Origin: Ctenosaura bakeri
Lineage: Eukaryota > Chordata > Lepidosauria > Squamata > Iguanidae
Reading direction: 5' to 3'
Length of the DNA: 64,000 bases
Assembly (NCBI GenBank): GCA_948474755.1
Contig: CAOLHI010000352.1
Coordinates: 1 to 64,000, forward strand
In this document: in pieces, positions 22,405 through 35,100 of the stretch
Layout of the letters: each line of letters opens with the position of its first letter
How positions within the stretch are numbered: the first letter of the stretch is position 1
Notes under the pieces: model-generated
What the model saw: only the letters and a program-made list of their open reading frames with translations
The model's database searches: none
What the model was told of the DNA's origin: nothing
Program-made: the position numbers and the translations under genes

Positions 22405-22496
22405 TAATGCATTCTATCTGGAGCTGCCTTTGAAAAGTGTCATTAAACATATTTATGCCATCAGGTTTTTAGAAATTTACTGGGATGGGCTTTTAA

Positions 22497-22558
22497 TGCT
22501 GTGTGGTGCTGTTTTTATATGCAGTCTTGCTGTGTGGTGCTGTTTTTATATGCAGTCT
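22497..22558 (+). repeat. Perfect 31-bp tandem duplication
   Basis: Two identical 31-bp units starting TGCTGTGTGGTGCTG, at 22497-22527 and 22528-22558, in the L2 3' UTR. Confidence 0.92.
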
Positions 22559-22735
22559 TTTAATAAACGTTAATGTGTTTAATGTTTAATGTTTTTCAAT
22601 TTTATAAATTGTTTAATTTTAAAAAAATAACTTTCATATTTATACTTTTATTGAAAATCTTACAAATTTTAATCTGTATTGTTTTAAATATGCTATTAGC
22701 CACCTTGAGTCTCATTATGAAAGAAAGTGGGATTT

Positions 22736-22736
22736 C

Positions 22737-22783
<47 letters not shown>
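22736..22783 (+). repeat. (TAG)n microsatellite at L2 3' end
   Basis: About 16 copies of TAG immediately after the L2 terminus, where this class of LINE commonly ends in a short tandem motif. Confidence 0.92.
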
Positions 22784-22784
22784 A

Positions 22785-25700
22785 TGTACTTAAAACACAC
22801 AAAAAGCAACATTAATATGGGATTAAACTTTTAACAACACTAAAAAATTAAAACAGACAATTAAAAATGTTGAATAGCACTTTTAAAAATACTACAATTA
22901 AAACAGATACATCCAGAGCTGCCACTACAAAGGATATGTAGGAACTCTGACAATCCATCATCTTATCCCTTCTGTGCTTTTCATCATCTTCTCAGGAACC
23001 TATCTCAACCTTTGATGAGGCCTAAACAATGAATGTAGAGTATTAGTTCAGAAAAGTATCTACTGATGCTGTGAGCATAGTGAGATAATATGCCCTGACT
23101 CAATTTGTCACTTGAACATCATGTGTAGCTTTAAAAAATGGTGCCACCATGCACTAAGGTGGCTACAGCTAATCTTAAGCACACTATCCTTTCAGGTAAG
23201 CTGGAAAGTTCTTGTCCTCTTTCATTTCACATCCCCAGATTTTAATGAGACGCTGTCTGTGGCTCTCTGTCATTTTACTAGTTTGCTTTGTTTTCTACTA
23301 AATCATTGAAGAACTATATTGCTGCTGTATTTTACTCATTATTCTTTTGCTGATGTACCTTATGGTGTTTGTGTTGGATATTAGATTGCATATAACTCAA
23401 TATAATACCTAGTCACTGGTTTTCATCACTTTCACAAATGCCAGCATTGTATGTGGAATGAGTTATAAACAATAGGTAGCAAATTGTTTTTCCTCTTTAA
23501 CATTTGTTAAAGGAAGATATGCAACAAATATTGTTATCACAAAGAAATACATTAACCATACAACACAGATTTAAAGAAAAAACCCTAGAGACAATACCAT
23601 TCTTAAACAACACATCCCATATAGGACTTTTGAATTTATAGGTTAAAACCAGTTGAATTATAAACAGATTACATCTTTCTGTGGGTGTAATGCTCATAAT
23701 GAGAGCAATCATATTCTCTTTTCTTCTTAAAGTTACTGAGAAGCCACAAAATAAAGATGGGGAAGAAATTTGCCTTTGCTACCTGTGTTGCCCCAGAGTA
23801 GGCCCTCAGGTAAGATTTAGCCTGTGTTCAATTGGACCTTCTCCAAGATTTCTGCCAACATTGTTCCAGCTGTTTTCTCATTTGTTACATCACCCCTGGT
23901 TCCCTGGAAAATCAGAGGGACAATTTGGCTCCATTCTGCACGTGGGGACACTTGAGAGTGATTGTGTCCAGCAACATGGCCATTTCTGCATTCCAGAGGT
24001 CAACCAGGACTGTGACAGGTTGTCTGTCAAGGCAGGAAAAAACTCCCCAGGAGCCATCAGGGATCCATCAGGTCCCATAAGGCTCTTGGGGTAAACCATT
24101 CTGATGGGTTCCACACCCTTGTGGAAAGTCCCTATTTATTCCAAAGCCTTTTTATTTCTGGGGGAAAAAAGATTATGAAGTATTTACTTTTAGAGTGATT
24201 AATTAAATGTTTAATGCAGGAGGTTCACATAGTTACTGCTCCAAAATAATTCCTAAAAACTATATGAAAAGGAAGACTAGGTACAATATCAGATCATTAT
24301 AATTCCTGATCTTGTTTATTCTTTACTCTGTCGTTTTTATGGGAACCTGTGTGCTTTGTCTGGTTTACACTGTGGAGAGCAAATGGGGGCAAAATAATTC
24401 TCTGTTTCGCTAACGTTCATGCTTTCTTTTGTTTTCATTGGCGATCTTCCTGCTTCTCAAATTGGCAAAACTGAACATGGTTCCATATAGTTCAGGTCCT
24501 GCTTACATTTTGGGACCCTGTAGTCCATTTGTAAAATAAAATGAAATAATTAAAAAGTAAGGTCAATTGGTTGTTACGTTATGAATAAAGTGTAGTCTCA
24601 ACATATGAAATATGACTATTTTATTCCAAAACAAGTTACAAATAATGCATTTATATAATGTAACACAACTTTCAATCTGTAAAGGATGGCAGTGCTGCAT
24701 TTTTCAACTATTCAAATAATTCCATTTTTAAAAAAATTCTCCCATGGCTTCAAAATTTCTAGAAATTTTACATTTTTGCAATGTGCACAAGCATGCAGTC
24801 TGATCGGACTCAGAACTAACATACTCTGGAAACAGGCTTTTTATACAGAATTCTTTACCATAATCTAGTTTAGTCAGGAGATAATACAAGGTATGAAGTC
24901 AGTAAGAGCTATGAAACATGTTGATCCTTCCCAATTTCAAGTACCCTTTTAAAAATATAGAACAACATGCATGCAGAGTTTGTATTAATAACTGTTGCCA
25001 AATTTAAAAAGTTGAATCATTGTCCAACATCCCTTTCCTCACTACTGCTCCCCCCTATACTCCTCATTTCCAGAGAGGATCTTTCAACTTTCTGAAGCAG
25101 TTTTTTGAGGGCAATGCAGAAGCTGTAGCAAGAGGGAGAATCACCCACTCTTCATTACCACAACAGACATTGTCTCAGCAGGAGGTGCTAACTTGATGCA
25201 ACCTTTGGGATGGGTCAAGACTGCTGTGCTTTTAATCCCTGCAGAGAAAGGATGGCAGCTGCATTGACAGATCACCTGCCAAAACGCTCCCTTCTGGTCA
25301 AGCATGACTACAATCCTATGCCTGCTTCCATGGATAGAAATCCCAGTAAAATGCTTTGAAAATTGTTTCTAAGTAAGGTAAACAGGCATATGTTTGTGCC
25401 ACATTAAAAACAGCAATCTTGCCCTGTATTAAATGTGGCTGCCATAATTCCCTACACCTTTTAAGGAGATCATTCCAATGATTATTCATTAAAAGCAAAG
25501 CAATTAAATTTCCATCTATTTTCCAGTTAAAATGACTATACACTAATTCAGGTGACAGTTTGTGGGTAGTTAATGAAGATAGCTTTTTCTCACAAATAGG
25601 TTTAAGCACATCTGCTGGTTCAATATTTGCAATTCAGCTGTTGCCAAATTCGTTCCTGAAAGCTGGCATTTAATGTGCCATTTTACTGAGGAAGAGCAAT

Positions 25701-26850
25701 TGTATTTGTTAGCACTATGGAAATAATATATTACTGAATGATTTTTTTATGTGGAATAGCTGTCATTGCATTTCTGAAAAATCTTTTTTCGATGTAAGGC
25801 TGCCAACCAAAAAAAAAAAGAAGCAAAGAATTTCCACTTCTCCTTCCATGCCCTGTTACTGTATCACTCGGACTCAGACCTGAGACTTGAAATTGTGACT
25901 GGTATTCAGTATTGCATTTATAGATTCATAACCTAGAGTTATGCATCTACAACTGATCTGGGCCTAACTATGTAGAGTTACTGCTAAGCTATGTAACTGC
26001 CACTCCGGCCTGCCGTAAATGCCAGCAGCCATATTTAGGTGAAGGAGGTCCATTCAGCTTCCAATTGGGATACTGGGAGGATAATGTTTCTGCATACCCC
26101 CTCCTATCACTGAGTGAAGTTATGACAATCAGAAGCAGGATCTCCATTGCAAGTCTTTGTGAATGTTCTCAGATTCTCTATAGTGTAAGAATTCTCTCTT
26201 GGTTTTAATGACAGTACTGACATGTGCAATAATAGTACTATGTGCATTAACATACTGATCCTTTGAATTTATACTTTGGTTTCACCTTCCAATAAACCCT
26301 AGTAGTAGTCATGGGAGAGACACTGAAGAAAATTTTTAACAGTGGGCTCTTTTACACAGGGTGAATGTGTTAAGATGTTACAATATTTGTCTCTGTAGTC
26401 CTCAGATTTCTTTAAACATTCAGTTGATGTTTCCCTTGTCGTCAACTATATTCTGACAGTTCCTGGCACCAGCTGCAACATTTTATTCCCTCCATTAAGT
26501 GAGTTCATATTAAATTCCAGGATGTATTGAATGTATTGAACAACAGCAACTTTTCACCACTGCCCTATCACAGAGGAGCCTGTGCTCTTGCTGAGACTCA
26601 GAAGTCACACCAGTAACAATAAAAACTCTGAGGTTTAGAGGATGGCTGAGGAAACTTTAGGATTCTGAGAACCACTTAGGGTTTTTTTTTTAGCTCTAGC
26701 TTTCACTTCTTTGCTAACTCCAAGCTAAAAGGGGAGTCTTACCCCCACCATAATATAAATGTCTGCTTAATAAAATTATAATCTTGGAATTAAATAACTT
26801 GGGCATCAACTGGCAAACAGGATGTGGAATTAAGAACAACCCACAGAAAG
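22785..26850. other. Intergenic, about 4 kb, nothing firmly recognised
   Basis: AT-rich sequence without a clear transposon, RNA gene or coding exon. Open frames at 23681-24094 (+) and 25316-25609 (-) show no recognisable motif and no conserved-looking composition. The absence of obvious repeats makes this a place where conserved non-coding elements could lie, which I cannot judge from one sequence. Confidence 0.4.
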
Positions 26851-26854
26851 AGTT

Positions 26855-27110
26855 GTTGTTTTATGTTTATTTATATCCCACATTTTTCCCAGTCCAAGAC
26901 AAAGTGGCTTACAAAAGTTAAAACAGATGCAGCTTAAAAATTCCCATCATACCAAACTTAGAAATATAATTACTTTTTCAAAAGAAATAAAAGCCATTAG
27001 AAGCATAACATTTTAACAAACCAAATACAAACAATATAGCATATATCAAACAGCATGAAAAGCAGATGGTACCAGATGCTATGTCTCAAAGGAAAACATT
27101 TCAGATAACA
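26855..27110 (-). mobile_element. LINE 3' terminus (L2-type), decayed
   Basis: The plus strand has TTTATTTATATCCCACATTT, CCAGTCCAAGACAAAGTGGC, TTACAAAAGTTAAAAC, the reverse of the common L2-type end (GTGGGATATAAATAAA). Confidence 0.6.
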
Positions 27111-28055
27111 GTAATAACTGGTAATGTAGAGTAGAGTTGAAAGCAGCTGTTTGGATTAATATTTTTATAAACCGAGAGTATGCATTAACATGTTTACATC
27201 ATGGGAGCATGGAAATGAAGACAAATGTGACCTTCTTCCCACTGTTCTTATTGCATGTTCAGGAGTGGGTCCTGCTCTGCTTAAATAGCACATCAACCAC
27301 AACAGGAATGGAAGAAGCAGGCCATAACTTATAGTTGCTGATAAGAGTTGGCACACACATGTGTCTGGATGATCCAAGCATCGACCCAGCTTCCTGTTGA
27401 TCAGTGAGCCTGACTGTCCAGCCCACTGCCAGAACCAGTGGGATCCACCTGGGAAGATGCCTTCTTGTGGTCCAGGGGGTATAGGAAAGGCAACCAGTCT
27501 CATCCAGGCCAGGCTGCTTTCGCCTCATATCCTCTGAGTCCCTAAAGGGGATCTTAACTTCTAACAGTGCCTGTGAAAACTAGGAATTTATGTCCTGGAT
27601 CTAGGATCCATGCCAACCACCCCCAAAAAGTTGTGACAAGGTGACAGTACAAATGTAAAGATGTCAAACACCCACATACACAAAATGATTGCAACAACAA
27701 TTACAACTAGAGTGTGAGCGGGTGGGTTAACACTTGAAGCATGACTGCTTGTACATTCAAGGGAGCCCAAATTAAATACCTCCCCCCATCTAACCTGAGT
27801 GAAACCTGCATCTGGGTCACTCAGGCCAGCTATGCCAGCCAGTGCATTCAAACCAAGGTTTAAACTCTTTAGCTATCTTTCCTGCCTCATTCCAGAAGCT
27901 GTGCAAACTGTGCAGGTCACTGGGGTGAGGACACCAACAAGCCTGCCGGTGCTTTACTGCCGAGACAAGCCAGCTGCATAGGATAAATAATCTACCATAC
28001 TTCCTAAAAGGCAAGTATGTCATCAGTTCACATCACCTTGATTTTTAAACAGAAA
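27111..28055. other. Intergenic, unclassified
   Basis: Somewhat GC-richer than its surroundings. The minus strand has a TATTTAAGCAG box near 27280 and overlapping open frames without recognised domains. An LTR-like unit is possible, but I see no paired ends. Confidence 0.3.
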
Positions 28056-28059
28056 ATTG

Positions 28060-28490
28060 AATGTATGTTCAACTCAATGATGACATCATCATCATTTATA
28101 CCCATCTTTTCCCTAGAACTGGGCCTTAAAGACTACGTACAAATTAAAATGCAACGTAGTTACAAACATAACAAAAAAAAAACTACATTAAAATGGAATT
28201 AAACTACCAATAGTATTTGTAAATAATTAGAAACATGCCATTAAATGATAAAAAGCACTCTTAAAAGTAACAAAAAACTACAACAACCTCTTAATAGCAC
28301 CTTTTAAAAAAAAAAATCATAATTTCACCAAAGCCAATCCAAATGAACTCTTTGCCTGCAAGAAAGGGGCCTCCCTAGGAAAGGAGTTACAGAATCTGTT
28401 TTTGGAGGTAGTGGAACTGAGAAACAGACCTTTCCTGAGATACTCAGGGCCCAGACAGGTTCATAGGGGGAGATACAGTCTGTCAGATAA
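28060..28490 (-). mobile_element. L2-type LINE 3' region, decayed
   Basis: The plus strand begins with a CATTTATACCCATCTTTTCC-type terminus. It later shows GGGGCCTCCCTAGGAAAGGA, GTTACAGAATCTG, the reverse of a motif common near the 3' end of L2-type elements. Confidence 0.5.
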
Positions 28491-28499
28491 CATGAACTT

Positions 28500-31400
28500 T
28501 AGCCCTATCAGGCCTTATTCCACTTTAGAATAAGTGCTTTATAATACGTCCAGAAAAAAATCAGATATCATTATAATGGGTGCACATAGATTTTGACAAT
28601 GGCCACAAGAATCCTGTGATCATGAAATTTTTGACCATGAAACATTGCATTGTGATAGAACAAATGAACCATGTTGAACCACATGCTCTTTTGTGCCTTT
28701 CAAAACAGGAGGAAAAATGGCATTGTTAACATTTGACGGCATCTATCATGTAGTCTCCAGTGCTTATGTACAGAGATGGGATATAATAAATCCTTCAAAG
28801 AGGCTACTAATAAAAATGATAGCAGTAATAGCAGGAATTTTTAAGGGACAGAAATTTAATCATGACCCAACTATTTGATCTAATTAGTGCCCAAATCTTT
28901 TAACCAAAATGCACCCTTTCTGGAATATGTTGTCCCAGAAATAACAAAGCAATGTTCTGCCATGTGTGTATGACAACATAGCTAAAGGATGTTAAGGCAC
29001 AGCTAATCCTTGGTAAATTATCTTAAACGTGCAGCCTAGAAATCAATGTTAAATGGAAAGTTTATCTTGTAGGTCTAAGAGTGATGCTATATTGGATTAA
29101 AACAGAGGTTTTGAACTTACATTCTTAGTCAACTGTAATTTTATGTTAAGACATTATTCTAACCACTATGATTGTTACTAAGATCCATCTGTATAGACTT
29201 TGGAAGCATATTTGTGTATTAGCTTTAAGTGACAATTGAGTGCAATTTTCAGAAGCTGGAATAGATCCATTTACGCTAGAGAGATTCACAGTCTAAGCTT
29301 GGGTTTTGACAGCAGACTTGCTCTCTCATCCTCAATGCCTTTAAATTATTGAGCTGTGGCCGTTTCAGAGGTCTGGAGAAATTGAATCTGGCGAATGTGT
29401 GTTCCTCATTAAGCTGGGAGAAAAGCATGATGATGGTTGCTGTGAAATAAATCTAATTTTAAAGAGGAAAACAATCTGTTTACTAATCCATGATTGCAAA
29501 TGCTATTTAGCACGTGTGTTTTCTAAAAAATCTCAACAGGCAGCACAAATGCAGAGTCACTGAAATTTGTTCTGAAACCGATCTCAAGTTTCATGTTCTT
29601 TATTACACACAGACCAGTACCAGATTTTCCCCCCTCAGTCATAGTGAACAGATTTGCCATGCTACTGAAAAAATGCTTAGCCAAGTTTTCTAAATCAAAC
29701 CAGAGGCCCACCTACCACAATATGCTTAAAATTGTGAATCAGTAGTCTGAAGTGACAGAATAAATAGAAGCATGAAAATAGGGAAACAGGTGTCATGGGC
29801 CAGGAGTCAGCTTCTCCAGGTGAACAGCAGCCTCAGGGACAAGCAGATGCAAGTGCACTGGAAACTAATAGGGCTGGGATGAGAGCCAGCTGGTTCCAGC
29901 CTTTTTAAGGAAGGCAGAGGGCAGTGGGTTGAGTCCAGAAACAAGTTGTGTGTTTGTTGGCCCTTGCCTTCATGTGTATAACAGATTCCTTGCTCATTGT
30001 CTGCCTGTCTTCTCTGACCTTTGGACTGTCTCACTTTGCTGCCCACTGGATTCCTGATCTTTTTGACTGATGCTTGACTATGCTTCTGCTTCAACCTGAA
30101 CAGGCAAGCTTTCTTGAATTGCTAAGTTGTCTCTGTTTGCCTGCTGAATATATCTGCACTCCATTGCCTAGCAACTGATAGCTGGCACCTATGACAAGAG
30201 GGTCCAGAAAGTATAAAGAACCAAGAGGTACAAGGCAGGGGAATCTAAGCAGTTGTAAAGTAATGCTTTATTCATTATTTCTAACATCTTTTAATGTGAG
30301 TTTGGGAGAACAATGAAGGAAAATAGTGACTTCAGTGTCACTTAAATTTGGTTAGATCTCACACTGAGGCACTTATTGAAGCTCAAGGAGATCTAGAGGA
30401 TGGTCATGGAGCTACCACTCAAAGCATAGTGTGTACTCTTCATGTTTTTCCAGGAAATAGTCGCCAACATGAGAGCTAAGATTCAAAGCATAAACTTAGT
30501 ATTTTACAAATTCTGGCATATATTTTCTCAGATGAAATTGGTCTAGATAAAGAGAAAATAAACATGAATGCCATTACTTGATCCATCTGGATTATTTTCA
30601 CTTTTTGCCATAATCTGTTAACTTTTCTTAGTTTAACTATTTGAGCTTAGAAAATTTACTTTTTGGACTATATCTCCCCAAATCCCCTAACCAGCAGGAT
30701 CATATGGCCTATGGCCCCTACAGAAAGTAGGATTCTGGGAGCTGTAGCTCAAAAGGCAGACTTTTCAAGCTCTTGTCATTATTGTTATATATAATACATT
30801 ATACTGAATCCTATCCCAACTTGTTCCCCAAGTTTACAGCTAGCTACATGCCCTTCCCTTTTATTCTTTCAACAGCCATGTGCAGTGCAGTGGGAAAATG
30901 CAGATGAATTCACACTGAGAGAATGTAATGCTATCTGTCCCTGAAAGTGTACTATTGCTCTCAGATTTAAATTCTCAGTTCACATAACACACAAACATCT
31001 AACATCATTGCTAACCATTCCTACCATCAGCAGTATGCATGATGAAAGCAACAGTTCAAATTGGTTCTGACTGCAGTATGAGTTCAGTTGTCCCAAAAGC
31101 CCTTGCTCCCTTCCCATACTGGTGACATCCTGTCTTAGTAGCAAATTCCTGCTTCACCTTATTCCCCCCTCCCCCCGGCCACATTGTCAGCTACGTTTTC
31201 TGGCTGATGGGTCTATACATAGTCTTCCACCCCACAGGAGACATCCTAAGTGTGCTCATTCAAAAGTAAGCACTATTCCCTGAACATCTTAAATTTGCAT
31301 ACTTTAAAAACACATGGAAGGCATGAACGTAGATTGCGAATGACAGCATAAGTTTACTGAGAGTTGCAATGTATGATTGAGATGACTTTGGAAATTTTAC

Positions 31401-31795
31401 AGGATAAACTGCCTATTTAACATGATGCTTAATGGTTTGTATTACTCCTTTTAAAAACAAAAAACTTATACTTAACAAACACATCAATGAAATTATGATG
31501 GGAAATCTTCATAACTGATCAGTACAATGCAACTTACACTGGTGAAGCAGCAGCACCTCCCTATTCTTCCCTGGTTAATCTTATTTGATTTTCCACTCCT
31601 TACTTATTTCTGGTGGAGGAAATCCACTATTATGATTAGGTAACATCCCTACAGAAATATTCAAAAATGGCATGAAAAAAAGAAGAGACTTTTGTCCCCA
31701 AATCAAGAATTCTTTCTACAACACTGCCCTCCCTCTGTCAGAGTTCAACTCTCTGCCTGTGCCTTTCTGCCAGCAAGAGAAGGAAGGCGGTAGTA
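28500..31795. other. Intergenic, mostly unrecognised
   Basis: AT-rich. At 30657-30770 there is a short inverted repeat (GGACTATATCTCCCCAAATC and GATTCTGGGAGCTGTAGCTC), a common reptile hAT-like fragment. 29790-30240 is GC-richer and could be an old repeat. Near 31242-31300 lies a CTCATTCAAAAGTAAGCACT relic. No genes. Confidence 0.4.
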
Positions 31796-32408
31796 CAGTA
31801 GGATCCCCGTATCCACGGGGGATTGGTTCTGGGCCCCCCACAGATACAGAAATCCGCACATAGGAATGAACGCCCTGTCCACCACCTGCTCCCTGACACT
31901 GCAGTTGGGCCCAGGGTGAGGTGTAGGAGGCGGCAAGGGGCACAATTGCACGCCCATCACCTCACTTCTTTTCTGTCCACTGCCCTGGCGGTCAGCTCAG
32001 AGGGAAGAGCAGGAGGAGGGGAGGGGCAGGAAGAGGGGAGGGGCGTGGTCACACACCTCTCGCCTCTTTCCTGCCCACTGCCAGGGCGATCGGGCCTGAA
32101 GCGAGGGGCAGGAGGTGGTGAGTGGTGCGATCACATGCTTCTCACCTCTTTCTTGCCTGCTGCCACCGTGATCGGGCCTGAAGCGAGAGGCAGGAGGAGG
32201 CGAGGGGTGCAATCCTGCACTTCCCACCTCTTTCCTGCCTGCCACCAGGGTGATTGGGCCAGGGCAAGGGGCAAGACGTGGCAAAGGGTGCGATCCCGCA
32301 CTCCTTGCTTCTCTCCCACCCACTGCCACCTCGATGGCAGTGATGGGGAGCCAACCACAGATAACTGAATCAGTGGATAATGATTCCACGAATAAGGAGG
32401 TCATACTG
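31796..32408 (+). mobile_element. Tigger-like MITE (family B), 613 bp with internal tandem units
   Basis: Left end CAGTAGGATCCCCGTATCCA, right end CACGAATAAGGAGGTCATAC then TG. TA lies at 31794-31795 and 32409-32410. The interior has about four GC-rich units, and GATCGGGCCTGAAGCGAG recurs with an 82-bp period (32088, 32170, and a diverged form at 32252). Confidence 0.85.
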
Positions 32409-32489
32409 TACTTGCCCAAGAGAAGGAAGCAGTGGGGGGTGTCCAATGCAAACAATCAAAGAGAAATGCTGAGCTGAGCCAAAGTCAAG

Positions 32490-32950
32490 GTCAAATCCAA
32501 AGGTCCAGAATGCTGAAGGTCAGTCCAAAAGGGTCAAGAGAGCGAGAACACAAGAGTTGTGGGCTTGAGTAGTGATTTGCTACAAGCACAAGCCATGCTG
32601 ACTGACTTATATGCTAACAAAAACAGGTGTTAATCATCATTGTTCTGTTTATTCAGTCTTGCCAAAATGGGTTCTCTCTGAGCTGCTCGATTGTGTCTCC
32701 TCCTTGACTGGGGGCTAGGGGGCAAAGGTCAATCTATTTCCTCTAAGTGATTGTTGGTCCCCTCTCTCCCTGGCACTGCTTGCAGCAACTCTTTCTCAGC
32801 TTGTCTTTCAGCTGATGGGGGTGTTTCCAAGATAGTTTGGTCTATCACTGGATCTGTTTCTGGCACAATCAATTGCTCATCAATCTCAGAGCCATCATTT
32901 ATCACGCTCCCACACACACCCACTGGGTGGCTGAATGTCTGCCTTCCATC
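32490..32950 (-). mobile_element. Possible retroelement coding remnant
   Basis: A short minus-strand frame (32923-32729) is acidic and Pro-rich (EIDEQLIVPETDPVIDQ). A following frame reads EQLREKPFWQD near 32660-32690. The style resembles the C-terminal part of LTR-retroelement polyproteins, but I cannot name a family. Frameshifts are needed, so it is a relic at best. Confidence 0.25.
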
Positions 32951-33552
32951 CCTACTCCCAACAAGATTAAGATTGAATTTGTGCTCTTACATGTGCTTAT
33001 CTGAAAGTGAGTCCTGCAGAAGCTACTGGGATTACTTTTGAATAGACCTATATTGGATTGTACTGTACTGTACTTCATAAAGAGTCATTGGAAAAATAAG
33101 CATTTAAAGTGAAATTGATTTTTTAAAAAAGATTTCTAAATAAGAAGGATTACATTAGGCTACTAAGGCTTTGTACAGCTTGGGCATCAGAATAATAGTG
33201 GAGAGGTGGAAAATGTGAAATAGTGGCACATCCAAAGGGGTTATGACCCAAGAGTATTCACACTTCTAACCACTCCCATTTTGAGAAAGCTTGAAACAAC
33301 TCAAACAATTCAAGAGTGTGTGAAAGATCAGAGGATATATGTTGCAAAAACAAAGGGAATGTTCCAAAGAAGTGATGCAATGGTTTAAAATTAAACAGCT
33401 GCTCTCTGTGTGTGTGTGTAATGGGAGCATTCTTTATAAAAAATATATATATGCACATGGATTCATCACATATGATTTGATAGTAGTATGGGCATTTGCA
33501 TCCACAACCTTCCCATCCAGGTGCAGCGCTATTTGCTACACTACATTATATG

Positions 33553-34194
33553 TATTAAGCATCCCTAATCCAGAAATCCAAAAACCTCCCAAATCCAAAC
33601 CTTTTGGTTGTCAGCACCTGCTTGGTGGCTGTGCCACTCCTGCTTGTTCATTTCTCAGATCCTCAGTCTCTTACCAACCTCACATCTCATACATAACACA
33701 AGTAGAAAACAAATGAGATACAACGTTGAAGAGAGATGCAAGAACCTTTGAAATGGAGGGAATCCAAATGTAATGTTTGGTGCAGATCCATGTCTCCCAC
33801 CATTTCAGTTCCTTGCATCCCTCCAGCCTTGAATATCATTCATTCCTATTTGTACTAAGTATGAGATTTGAGGCTAGAGAGATACTGAGTATCTGACAGA
33901 CTGAGGTTATAAGGGCCCTGATACCTCTATCCACACACAAAAAAAAACAACTACAGTACTGTATGGGAAATTGCTAAAGAGTCTGCCAGCTGCCCACTTA
34001 TAGCTTCAGTGTGGCAGTGGTGGCAGCACTCTTGTTCTTTGTTCACAAGATTCCTGGAGATCCCCTGCACCATACTGTATTTTGTGTATATGCAAATACA
34101 GGTATTCCAGAATCTAAAAAATAAAAAATAAGAAAAATCCAAAATCTGAAACACTTCTGGTCCCAAGTACTTTGGATAAAGGATATTCATGTGG
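33553..34194 (+). mobile_element. Tigger-like element (family D), degraded
   Basis: Left end TTAAGCATCCCTAATCCAGA, AATCCAAAAACCTCCC. Right end AAAATCTGAAACACTTCTGG, TCCCAAGTACTTTGGATAAA, GGATATTCATG. Same family as 3157-4086. Confidence 0.7.
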
Positions 34195-34457
34195 ACCCTA
34201 GGTACCAGTTGTTCAGATTCTGTTGCCTTTTAGTTGGTTTACTGTGTGGAATTAAGGGGTTAATATGGAAACCAGCACGCAGGGTGCAATGTTGCAGTGG
34301 ATATATAGGAAGCAGACTCAGCACTTACTGCTAGATGTATTGGCAATCCTAACCATGACTGAATACTATGGAGAGTCTAGATTATACAATGTAGTAATAT
34401 TTCTTTCTCTTTTGATTTTTCTGACATTTGGTTTCAGGAAATCAGAATATCTGTGGT

Positions 34458-34652
34458 GAGAGTCAGTGTGGCATAGTGGTTTGAGCACTGGATTACAAAC
34501 CTGGAGGCCAGGTTTCAATTCCCTGCTTAGCTATGGAAATCCACTGGGTGACTTTGGGCATGTCACATACTCTTAGCCTCAGAAACCCCAAGATAGGTTT
34601 GCCTTAGGATCACCATAAGTCAGAAATGACTTGAAGGCACACAACAATAACA
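34458..34652 (+). mobile_element. tRNA-derived SINE, full length
   Basis: GAGAGTCAGTGTGGCATAGT, GGTTTGAGCACTGGATTACA, CCAGGTTTCAATTCCCTGC (B-box region), CATGTCACATACTCTTAGCC, CACCATAAGTCAGAAATGAC, TTGAAGGCACACAACAATAA. Tail of CAA type. Confidence 0.9.
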
Positions 34653-35100
34653 AATGGTGTTTGCTCTTCACAAGTAGCAGATACCAAAAGTCATAGAGGC
34701 AGCTTAATATGCAATCATCTGGTGGTTCACATGATAGAAAACACATTTCTGTGATAATGCAGCAATTTACTTGGGCAGAATTTACTTGTGTACAGCAGTA
34801 CACAATTCACAATTAATTCACATTTTTCATATAATGCTATTCTCAAAATGGTAAGTATAACATCTGTTTTTCTGATACTGCAGGATGATCCAGGGAAAAG
34901 TGAATTCCCAGAGCTTGAAAGCTACTACAAAAATTAATTCACTTCCTTGTTTTAAAAGTAATCCATTTTCCCTATACACTTAAATGTTTAAAAAGTAACT
35001 TGTAATACTACTCACCATTTAGGCTGTTTCTTGTTTGGCTGTTGTTCCGGTGAGACCTACTGAAATTACCAAGATTGTTTTTCCTGGCAATCATCACATA

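Larger units (their letters stand above)
21186..22784 (+). mobile_element. L2-type LINE, 3' part, interrupted by a MITE
   Basis: 21186-21878 carries a decayed reverse transcriptase: DLSVAFDT at 21241-21264, FNIYMK near 21440, and YADE at 21505-21516 where the catalytic motif should be YADD. Frameshifts and stops are present. After the MITE (21879-22404) the element resumes at ATGCATTCTATCTGGAGCTG. It ends with an L2-like 3' UTR (GCCACCTTGAGTCTCATTAT) running into (TAG)n. Not active. Confidence 0.8.

Noticed and set aside
23681..24094. 137-codon plus-strand frame as a gene
   Set aside because: No domain, signal peptide logic or splice structure is recognisable, and overlapping frames of similar length exist on both strands.
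25316..25609. 97-codon minus-strand frame as an exon
   Set aside because: The upstream sequence in the same frame is interrupted and the residue pattern matches no family I know.
31823..32368. 181-codon frame as a gene
   Set aside because: Same reason: it spans the tandem units of the family B MITE at 31796.
34458..34530. tRNA gene
   Set aside because: The A- and B-box-like segments belong to a SINE head; the cloverleaf does not close and the rest of the SINE follows.
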